Shown one piece after another: positions 54,636-64,000 of a DNA stretch of 64,000 nucleotides. The notes under the pieces were generated by a model, which made no database searches, was not told the origin of the DNA, and was given only the letters and a program-made list of their open reading frames with translations. Both the position numbers and the translations under genes were made by a program. The DNA comes from Lucifuga dentata (lineage: Eukaryota; Chordata; Actinopteri; Ophidiiformes; Bythitidae), in contig VXCM01005036.1 in the NCBI GenBank assembly GCA_014773175.1, positions 25,533 through 89,532 on the forward strand. Reading direction: 5' to 3'. The first letter of the stretch is position 1, and each line of letters starts with the position of its first letter.

Positions 54636-55533
54636 TGGAAATTCCCCAAACCCCTTTCCTCGCGAGAAATAAATTTATTTAAAAAAAAAAATTGACACTT
54701 GAATAACAATAAAATCAGTCAGTCGGTCTTATTGTAAAATTCAGGGTTAATCTGCCTTGATGTCAGTTATTCTCTCGATGTAAAGCAGTGCGTCCACTGC
54801 GCATTTGGTGAGAGCTTTAGTAGTCACAATCCACACTGAATCAGATGCACCTGTTTTTTAATTCCCTGACAAAACTCCGTCCATTTTGTACTTTAATTGT
54901 ACTTTCATTGTCTGACTGAGTAGTGAAGGCACCATGTCATTGTCAAGAGATTCTGTTCAATTCTTTCAACGTAACTTCAGCTCCACAACCAGGTCACTTA
55001 AATGAAGGAACATTTAAATCGAATGGATGTCCCAAAATATGATCTAACATTTAATAAAGGTAATCCCAGAAGTATATTTGTATAAATGTGCATTTCTATG
55101 TGTGAAGACATCCCAAAATGCCAGGGTTCATAATGTTTGTTCATTTTTTGATGAATCAAAAAAAAAAAAAAAAAAAAAATGCCAGCCAGCAATGCTTATT
55201 GAAAGTTTTGTATTTATGAGACATCAAAAACAATTAAATATGATACTGACATTCAAATCAACAGCTAAAAATGGCCTCTGTTCCTTTATGTTAAAAACCG
55301 GATGTAGTCTACGTGGTTGCTTAATGAATCCAGTGCTGCACATCGTTTTGTCAAGTTATAGTGTAAAAGCTGTGCAAATGTTAAGAATTAATCAGTAAGA
55401 TCCTCTTATTTAACACGTACTAGTTGGTTATGACTAAATAAATAAACAAAGTGCATTTAGCACTTCTATCAAACAAGTTTTGACAGTGGAAATGCGTACG
55501 GCGACCGGCTTGACCCGGTGAAGTTGACCGTAG

Positions 55534-55543
55534 TCTCGCGAGA
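55534..55543. promoter_or_regulatory. ppil4: TCTCGCGAGA motif upstream of ppil4
   Basis: A perfect TCTCGCGAGA palindrome 14 bp before the ppil4 ATG. This motif marks TATA-less, often bidirectional vertebrate promoters and is bound by ZBTB33 or BANP. The transcription start is presumably within tens of bases. Confidence 0.7.
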
Positions 55544-55557
55544 ACAGGAATGTAAGC

Positions 55558-58500
55558 ATGGCGGTGCTTCTTGAAACGACCCTGGGAGACATTGTAATTG
55601 ATTTGTTTACTGAAGAAAGACCTAAAAGTAAGAAAACACAGACGCTTGCACATAAAATAGACTTTTTGCCTGAATCAGTTGCTTGTTGTTTAAGATATTG
55701 GCGAAGCTTATTAAAGCTAAATTGCATAACAAGTGGGTGCTAGCTACATGTAGCTATTAGCTTGGTTGCTTCATAAAGTTAGTTATTTCGCCAACAGAAA
55801 CATACTTGATTAAGATGATACCCATTAGCATTGATGTCTTTATTCCTGGGTAGACGTCTTGTGGTTTAACGGTTTGGTACCTAAAAAGCAACCACTGTAA
55901 TTTAACTTGAACCTTTATGTGCTGTTCTGTTTTGCAGCTTGTCTGAACTTTCTGAAGTTATGCAAAATAAAATACTACAACTACTGCCTCATCCACAATG
56001 TTCAGGTAAATCAAAACGGTCTGTAAACTTGTGATATAAAGGTGAGCTATAACTTCTGAATCATGATACATACTGATCTCGACTAACAAAAGTGATATAT
56101 TCAAAGATCACGTTCAGATCAGGTGACTGGACATGATACTCATGCACCAAACGAGGGATCTTTTAATTTTTCTGCAGTATTAAGACTTCAGATTTTGCGT
56201 TGAACATGCGGTTGCACTGTGTTTGTCTTCCTTCAGAGAAACTTTATCGTGCAGACTGGAGATCCCACTGGCACCGGCCGGGGTGGAGAGTCTATGTACA
56301 GGTTAGCCATCTTCATCCTCACAGCATCTTACACATCACGCTTTGGTATTTATAACAGATTTCTTTTTCTCCTCCATATCATTAGTAAAATCTATGGGGA
56401 CCAGGCCCGCTTCTTTGATGCAGAGAAAGCTCCACGCATCAAACACAGGAAAAAGGGGACGGTGTCCATGGTGAACAATGGAAGCGACCAACATGGTTCT
56501 CAGGTGATTACTTACTCTTTTGAGGCATAGAAATTGGAATAGATCATTTGAATTTATATCATTTAGCTTTTTTTTTTTTTTTTTTTTTTTTACAAAATCA
56601 GCTGATCAGTTGGAGAAACCACATTTCATATCATCCACATTTCATACTGTAACTGCTGCTTTGTCCACTGAAGGAACTTGAATATTAAATACTGTACTTA
56701 TATACACTGTTTTGTCATATTGTATTAAGCTACCTCCCGTTTTTTATATATTTATTTATTTTCATAGCCTAAAAGCTATTTTTCTGTTTAAATTTTCCTA
56801 AGAGGACACACACAGAATATGTATAAATCCTCTGTTATTCTTCTTCTTAGTTCCTTTTCACCACTGGTGAGAACCTGGACTACCTGGATGGAGTTCATAC
56901 TGTGTTTGGGGAAGTGACAGAAGGCATGGACGTCTTGGCTAAAATCAACGAGACCTTTGTTGACAAAGACTTTGTGCCTTTTCAGGATATCAGGTGAAGT
57001 AGGGAGAAATGCAAAAAAAAAGAAGTAATTGAAGATTTTTTTTAAAACCAAAAGGAACCTTTCAAGATCTAACTGAATAGATGAAAACTTGGCTCTTTGA
57101 ATAAAATGTCACGTCATGGCACATGTTGTATTTGTTAACATTGGCCAGTAAATCAGAACATAAATGTGGAGCAGTCATTAGATAAAAATGTTGTCTTGCT
57201 ACAGGATAAACCACACTGTGATCCTGGATGATCCATTTGATGACCCTCCTGACCTGCCGGTGCCTGATCGATCCCCTGAGCCCACCAAAGAGCAGCTAGA
57301 TGTAAGATTCTTCACTGGACTACTGAATGCAGGAAAATGGATGTCCCAGTCATCAACATAATGGCAAAGATAAAAAATATTCAACTGAAAGTTTTGTCTT
57401 CAGACAAGCCAAAAACACATAATCAGAAGTAAAAAAAATAATAACGCAGAGTTTGCGGAATACACATGGACAAACATGAATAATTATGAAATATGAAGAA
57501 AATATAAACTTTAAATAATCCCAGCTGTTTTTGTCATGCAGAGTGGCCGAATCGGAGCAGATGAAGTGATAGACGATACGGAGGGGAAAGCAGCAGAGGA
57601 GCTGGAGGAGAGGCTGAAGGAGAAAGAAGCCAAGACTCAGGCCATCCTGCTGGAGATGGTGAGAAGGAAACTGCTCTAATCCTCCGTCTGGTCCAAGTGA
57701 AGATCTCAAAGATTCCAGGATTCAGGCTTTTCATGCATCCTGTGTCTCCCTTTCCTCCAGGTGGGTGACCTTCCTGATGCAGATGTGAGGCCTCCGGAAG
57801 ATGTGCTGTTCGTTTGCAAGCTGAACCCAGTGACCACAGATGAAGACCTGGAGATCATCTTTTCCCGCTTTGGGCCCATAAAAAGGTGTCATCAACCTCC
57901 AAGTCCTGCATAATATCATTTTTTTCTCTTTATGCAGAAATTTGATATCTGACAGATTTCTTTAACTCCCTTTATCTTTTACTCATAGCTGTGAGATCAT
58001 CAGAGACTGGAAGACCGGAGAGTCCCTGTGTTACGCTTTCATCGAGTTTGAAAAGGTTAGTATTCTAAGTATATGTATGTGAATGTACATGTGCACGTGT
58101 GTTACACTTGTGTTTGTGCATACATGTGTGCGTCTGCATGTGTGTATGGTGTGATTTGTGCAATCAGGTGTCATAACTGAAATTTTACAAGTGTATTTGG
58201 GACAGGCAAGCTTTCATTTATTGTTCTACAATGAAAATACTGTATCCATAAATTGTACTTAAGATATATAATTTAAAATCTTTGTGAAATGACAACCAAG
58301 ATACTTGAAATTAGGCTGTTTGTTACTTTCATGAGTTTTAGTTAATAATCAATCACATCATGTCCCATTTCAGAGTCCACCTCTATGTCTGTATTTTAAG
58401 ACTTTACTCTTTGTCTTATATTGGGTCATCATGGCTGTCCCAGTTTGACTCTTTAAATGCTCAAATCTGCCTGATTGGAGGATACGACTGAGTATCATTT

Positions 58501-61253
58501 GCATTTCTCACTAGTAAAGAAAGAGAGATTAAAGACCATTTTTTTGCGTGTCAATTAATGTTAATGGCAAGCAGTTTGAGTTGCATTCTTGTAGGAAAAG
58601 TGCCATATAAATAAAATTAGATTGATTTGATGAATGAGTTGTATTGATATGCTGTATATAAGTATTTCAGCACAAAGAGTGATTCATCATTTGTACAATA
58701 ATTCCTCAGTTGTCCATGAACATATCAAGTATCAGTAAGATTACAGCAAACATGACATCACCTGTTACCAAACACTCTCCAAAAGCCAATCATACAGCTG
58801 CTGTGTTAGTCATATGGTAGTTTAGTAAGTTCACAGTCCGCCAAAGTTTATACATTTATATTAGATTTACATTTCAGAAAATAATCCACAAATATGAATT
58901 TATTCGACCATATATTTCACCATGGAATGAAATAAATGTTTATACCATTAGAGGGCACTAGGCACTTTTTGTTGTACATAAATTTGTGCCAGTAACGAAT
59001 TTCACTGAATATAATAAAGAAATTTTTTTGAAATGTGATTAATTTACTTCTTGGTGAATAAAATAAAATAAATAAATACATATATTATTAAATGATAATA
59101 ATGGTATGAAATATGAAAGGTTACTGGGGTGCACGGATGCGTTTCTGACAGTCGAGAACATTTCCGTTTACTTTTAAGCATTTTTTTTTTCTAAGCAGCT
59201 GGACTCAGACGGTTTCAGACAAACCTTTTCTCATCGCTGTGATGAAAGAGAAGTGGCTTGTGTTTTGTTTTTCAAACATCTGATTGCTGCATGAAGGCCT
59301 CACTTGTTCTGAGTTATTTGCAGAAAAAAATCACATAAGGGACTGTTTTTTCTGTTTCCTCATAATTCACTGAGTTGCACAACAGCTTGACAGCTTGTTT
59401 TCATTTGGATTTAATTTTTCCTGATTTCCTTCCCCCTTTTTTTTCTCCCAGGTTAGAAAATGAAATGAAATCTGACTAATATTTAATTCCTGTATCTCTT
59501 TCTGACTCTGCAGCAGGAAGATTGTGAAAAGGCCTATTTCAAAATGGACAACGTGCTCATCGATGATCGACGTATTCATGTTGACTTCAGCCAGTCGGTC
59601 TCAAAGATCAAATGGAAGGGAAAAGGTCATCTTTCGTTCAAGTCAAGAGTTTGCACATTCAATAATTATGATGCAGTATTTTATATGACCTTAACCGTGG
59701 CGTTTCTTTTTCATAGGGGGAAAGTATACTAAAGATGATTTCAAAGCCTACGAAAAGGACATGGAAAACCGATCCAAGCTGGCTCTAAAGGATAAAGTGA
59801 AGCCTAAACAAGAGTATCCTTGTGCCTTAATGCACTGGCATTTTCCAATTTATCCACACTAAGTCATAACATATCAGCCTGGACGACTTTGACACACAGC
59901 CTCTTCTACGGCGGCCATAAAAATGCAGCATTTTTATTTTACCGTTTGATTTGGCAAACATTTTGGGATTTACTCCCTCAACTTCCTACAGATTTCCTTA
60001 ACCGTTCTCCAAGCTCCAAGTATGACCTGCTGCTGGAGGAGGAAGAGGAGGCGAAGAGCCATCGGCCTTCTCAGAAGAAACACAAAGAGAAGAGACACCA
60101 TCATCATTCAGATGATGAAGACAGCAGAAAGTCTAAAAAGTACAAGGTACTCCGTCTCTTCTGGTTTCTGTCATTCGTAAGCAGCAGCCAGTTTTAAGAA
60201 TTATTATTTAGCGTGATGTCCTGTAGTTACCGTGATTTTTTTTTTTTTATGAATCCTGCCCNAATTATTATTTAGCGTGATGTCCTGTAGTTACCGTGAT
60301 TTTTTTTTTTTTATGAATCCTGCCCTTTGTCAATATGATTTTCTGTAGACCCTGAATAAATGTTTCATGCTGCATTGATAAAAAAGGATTAAAGGACCAT
60401 ATCATCCATTTTGCATGTTTGAGCCTAATATATTCAGTTTTCATACATGTTACGTTACTGACAATCATTTCCCAAAGCATACTACTGGAACGGTGAATTA
60501 AAAATGTTTTTCCTACCTTCCAGACCTCCATTGGTTTCAGTTCATTCTGCTATTAAAATCAACTTGTTGATACTGTAAACGTTCTTGGGATAGGTAATCC
60601 ATCATCACCAACAAGACGTGTATTCAGGTTTTTTTAGAAGTTATGTAATTTTAGTGTTTAAGCTCAATAAAAAGCGTGGAGTGAATGTATGCCTCCACCG
60701 GGGAATATAGTCCCAAAAGAAGACCTGCGTTTATGGAAAAATTTAAAGGACCGTGACTTCATAAGGCTGTGTAACTATTAGCAGGAGAAACATGGATTTT
60801 TAAGGTGGGTGTATCACTTGAATATTTGATTTTGAAAGATTAAGAGATTTAGCAAAATATCAGGAAAGTGAAATACAGTTTTATCGTTTGGGAAATGATT
60901 GTCAGTAATGTAACATGTATGAAAACTGAATATATTAGGCTCAAACATGGAAAATGGCCGGTATGGTCCTTTAAATGTCACTAAAATCTGACTAATGAAT
61001 TTGTCCTTGCTGGCCCATGTGATGTCATTCTTCACTCTGTCTCTCGCAGGACAGCGATGAGGGCCGGCGAGACAGAAAGTCAGGGAGGCAGCGCTCTCGA
61101 TCCCGCTCGCGTTCCCGCTCCAGAGACAGGGAGCACAAACACAAGTCCCGCGACAAACACGGCAAAGAGGGACGCGACAAAAGCCACAAGGACCGGAGCC
61201 GCAGCCGCTCCCCCAAGAAGTCCAAGGACAAAGAGAGGAGTTGGCACCGGTGA
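55558..61253 (+). CDS. ppil4: Peptidyl-prolyl cis-trans isomerase-like 4 (cyclophilin-RRM protein)
   Basis: PPIL4 is a nuclear cyclophilin with an RNA-recognition motif; family members have been linked to splicing and to brain vascular development through JMJD6/WNT. Thirteen exons: 55558-55627, 55938-56005, 56237-56301, 56386-56503, 56851-56993, 57205-57301, 57542-57658, 57761-57885, 57989-58055, 59514-59625, 59717-59813, 60014-60146, 61050-61253; 471 residues (human 492). The cyclophilin fold spans about residues 1-165 ([52 protein letters not shown]). An RRM follows at about 235-315 with RNP2 VLFVCKLNP and RNP1 LCYAFIEF. The tail is lysine/histidine-rich and then an RS domain ([12 protein letters not shown]), ending in [14 protein letters not shown]. 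The position of the usual catalytic arginine is Asn, so isomerase activity is doubtful. AATAAA at 61659-61664 is a plausible polyadenylation signal. Confidence 0.96.
58056..59513. other. ppil4: ppil4 intron 9, no gene
   Basis: 1.46 kb of AT-rich sequence with TG-rich patches at 58065-58150. The short word AAATAAAATTAGATTGATTT at 58610 resembles a retroposon tail. Nothing else recognised. Confidence 0.55.
60389..60974. mobile_element. TTAA-flanked MITE, subfamily A, full-length copy 5
   Basis: Lies in ppil4 intron 12, with internal orientation as at 28069. Both TTAA ends are present. Confidence 0.85.
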
Positions 61254-62107
61254 GGGAGAGCGGGATGAACATTTCCTGTCATTTTTATAGAAAACCGTCA
61301 TGTGACAGGATTCAGAAACGTTTAGTAGGTTCATCTAGGAAATCTGAGCTCCTCCTAAATATTCTCCAGACAAAACCTCTGAATTCTTTTAAACTTCTTC
61401 TGTGACTCTTAGACCATTGTTAGCTGTTTATCATATCCTCATCACACCATGTGAAGAAATGGTTGATAAACGATGCCAGCCAGTTTTTTATAATGTGCTG
61501 TATATTACAAACGTTTCCTCATGACACACTGGTCATACATTCTTCTTCTCTGTGTTTGCTCTACTTCCTCTGCATCCCCCCAATTCAGCACAAAGGGCAG
61601 ATGATTAATATCTCATCTTTGGCTGTAGTTTCAACCATGTGATGTTTTTTCTATATTCAATAAACGTGGGCGTGGAAAATGCCGGGTGGGTTGTGTTTCC
61701 CTGTGCTGAGGGAATTCACTTGCGCCCCTCCTCCCTCCACGCACAGATTATCACGGTTACAGCGTGATAATCTCAAAGGCCCATCGCACATACACAAAGA
61801 CTTTGGTGGCAACCTTAAGGCAAATGGTGAGAGAGGAATGCTGTAGGTGTGTGAAGATAAGATAACACATAGCATTCAGCCAGAACCTCAAACACACTTC
61901 CTGAGAAACGGCTGTTTGTCAGGTCTGCTGTCTGAACTTCTAAAGCTTGGTGTGCCGATTTTTTACAAACTTACATTATTACATTTTAGTTCACATCCAT
62001 AGTATAACAGGCTACATTACAGGGTGGATTTGAGCATGTAGCTGCAACAAGGAGATGTAGAATCACGTAACTGCGTTTTAATCTCATTTTAGCATTTTAC
62101 AGGTTAT

Positions 62108-62689
62108 TTAAAGGACCATACCACCCATTTTGCATGAGCCTAATACAGTATATTCAGTTTTCATACATGTTACGTTACTGACAATCATTTCCCAAAGGAT
62201 AAAACCGTATTTCAGCTTTCCTGATATTTTGCAAAATCTCTTAATCTTTCAAAATCAAATATTCAAGTGATACACCCACCTTAAAAATCCATGTTTCTCC
62301 TGCTAATAGTTACACAGCCTTATGAAGTCACGGTCCTTTAAATTTTTCCATAAACGCAGGTCTTCTTTTGGGACTATATTCCCCGGTGGAGGCATACATT
62401 CACTCCACGCTTTTTATTGAGCTTAAACACTAAAATTACATAACTTCTAAAAAAACCTGAATACACGTCTTGTTGGTGATGATGGATTACCTATCCCAAG
62501 AACGTTTACAGTATCAACAAGTTGATTTTAATAGCAGAATGAACTGAAACCAATGGAGGTCTGGAAGGTAGGAAAAACATTTTTAAATTCACCGTTCCAG
62601 TATTATGCTTTGGGAAATGATTGTCAGTGATGTATGAAAATTGAATATATTAGGCTCAAACATGAAAAATAGCCGGTATGGTCCTTTAA
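62108..62689. mobile_element. TTAA-flanked MITE, subfamily A, full-length copy 6
   Basis: Lies downstream of ppil4, oriented as at 5452 and 41036. Both TTAA ends are present and the interior is almost identical. Confidence 0.85.
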
Positions 62690-62965
62690 GGTGAATAGTT
62701 GTGGAGTTAAAATTGGAGGTAAATAGTTTGACTTCATGCAGGACAAGTTTATGAAGTCAAGCCAGTTTTTCATTATTGATTAATATAGAATTATTGAATT
62801 TCTCCTGAACCTGGTGAGATTTGGTCATTAGCTTGGTAGCTAACGACGCGCTAATGACTCCTACAGATCACACGATTTTTTTCTGTCACAGAAAAAAGTA
62901 AAGTTTTTTCCTTTTTGTCATAGAGCTACGATTCACTGAGCATTCATTGTTCAACAGTTGGGACA

Positions 62966-63933
62966 TTAAAGGACCATACTAGTGGTTTTGCATGTTTAAG
63001 CTTAATAAATACTACCTGCTTTAAGGACTACACTGTGGTGTTGTTGAACACATTCAGCTCCTGTTCTTTCATCTTTTTGTCTTGTCTTTTTTTAAATGTT
63101 GAATATGGTAAATGCTAAACATGTTGTCATATTTTCCCTAAAACTTGTGTGGGTTGTTTTTTTTTTTTTTTTTTTTTTAACTTTTTTACAGTAATTTCTG
63201 AGTCACATTAAACCATCTCTGTGATCTGATTTGTTCCTGCCCGGTCCTTAAGGACACATAAAAAGAGAGAGAGAGACTTCCCCAGCGCCCACGCTGGTTG
63301 CACACGCCCAACACCTCGCCACCTGTATGACACCCCAAACCTTAAACCATAACGAGGAGCGTTTCTACTTATCTTCCACTACATCTTAGAGGGGAAATTT
63401 TGTACTTTATACTACATTTATCTGATGTTAATTTGCAGACTCATGTTTTAAATTAAAGGACCATGCCACCCATTTTGCATGTCTGAGCCTAATATATTCA
63501 ATTTTCATACACGTAACATTACTGAAATACGGTTTTATCCTCTGGGAAATGATTGTCAGTAACGTTACATGTATGAAAATTGAATAGATTAGGCTCAAAT
63601 AAGCAAAATGGGTAGTATGATCCTTTAAGTTCAATAAATAATACAATACTACCTGCATACAAGTTTAGTTTTTATGTTATTTTGCCAAATCTGCTAATCT
63701 TTCAAAATCAAATGTTCAGCTGATGATAACGTGTTTTTATTTTTTTGGTCAAAGTTGTCTCTTCCTGGGACTACATTTCGTGGCGGAAACATACATTGTC
63801 TTCAGTGTAGCTTTATGTTGGATTGGTTAAAGTTACTTTGTCAAAAAAATAACATCGGCATGTTGTTCGTTTTGATGAATTACATAAAAAAGCACGTTCA
63901 AGTCCCTACAAGTTGATTTGTATGGTCCTTTAA
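62966..63933. mobile_element. Subfamily B MITE split by later insertions
   Basis: The left end TTAAAGGACCATACTAG is at 62966 and the matching right end ATGGTCCTTTAA at 63922-63933. Internal B sequence resumes at about 63635. The intervening sequence includes a complete 176-bp subfamily A derivative at 63453-63628. Confidence 0.6.
63453..63628. mobile_element. 176-bp palindromic derivative of subfamily A MITE
   Basis: Both TTAA ends are present, but nearly all the interior is deleted. The left arm (CATGTCTGAGCCTAATATAT) and right arm (AATAGATTAGGCTCAAATAA) can fold into one long hairpin. Confidence 0.75.
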
Positions 63934-64000
63934 ACTTCTTCTTCTTTTCCTTTCGGATTTCCCTTCAGGGGTCACCACAGCGAATCATCTGCCTCCATCT

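Larger units (their letters stand above)
54540..55557. other. ginm1-ppil4 head-to-head promoter region
   Basis: About 1 kb with regulatory palindromes near both ends and AT-rich sequence with an A-run at 55160 in the middle. No gene in between. Confidence 0.6.
61254..64000. other. Downstream of ppil4: 3' UTR and repeat-filled spacer
   Basis: The ppil4 3' UTR probably ends after AATAAA at 61659-61664. Beyond are a 10-bp-stem hairpin at 61746-61772, MITE copies at 62108-62689 and 62966-63933, a T-run at 63153-63178 and, at the window edge (63955-64000), GGGGTCACCACAGCGAATCA, which looks like the start of a common fish dispersed repeat. No gene seen. Confidence 0.55.

Noticed and set aside
61057..61290. 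Alternative-frame ORFs over the ppil4 RS-domain exon
   Set aside because: Shadow frames of the arginine/serine repeat; the annotated frame continues the protein from exon 12 with correct phase.

Overview
The window is nuclear DNA of a ray-finned fish, most likely a percomorph-type teleost. The reasons are spliced genes with short GT-AG introns, proteins that align end to end with known vertebrate families, abundant (TG)n microsatellites, and teleost-style LINE, hAT and MITE remnants. It is a draft assembly: there are about fifteen single-N joins and one 38-N gap.

Layout from left to right: (1) 2236-8250, minus strand, the first ten exons of med23 (Mediator subunit 23); the rest lies beyond position 1. 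(2) 9298-14683, minus, complete ddx51 (DEAD-box RNA helicase of ribosome biogenesis), 16 exons, about 651 aa. (3) 16016-37439, minus, essentially complete cenpe (centromere-associated kinesin, CENP-E), more than 50 exons, with a locally amplified coiled-coil exon cassette and one exon probably lost in the N gap. (4) 40205-46670, plus, complete katna1 (katanin p60, microtubule-severing AAA ATPase), 10 coding exons, 488 aa. (5) 51238-54539, minus, complete ginm1 (glycoprotein integral membrane protein 1), 8 exons, 354 aa. (6) 55558-61253, plus, complete ppil4 (cyclophilin-RRM protein), 13 exons, 471 aa. The katna1-ginm1-ppil4 trio keeps the order and orientation of human 6q25.1. med23, ddx51 and cenpe lie on three different human chromosomal segments, so their adjacency here is a fish arrangement. 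There is no operon logic; cenpe and katna1 are mitotic/microtubule genes placed head to head across 2.8 kb.

Introns and spacers are colonised by one family of TTAA-flanked, long-inverted-repeat MITEs: six near-identical full-length copies (subfamily A) and many older, diverged relatives (subfamily B). Other repeats are an hAT element with a recognisable 8-bp target duplication, two further TIR elements, and several LINE 3' ends.

The most notable observations are: five apparent GC-AG introns clustered in ddx51 and cenpe; the recent tandem duplication of a three-exon cenpe cassette; repeated SP-K motifs in the CENP-E tail; a perfect 29-bp foldback in a cenpe intron; and a systematic assembly artefact (62-67 bp exact repeats on both sides of a single N) that would break five coding exons in naive annotation. 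I found no RNA gene, CRISPR array or clearly novel multi-gene system.
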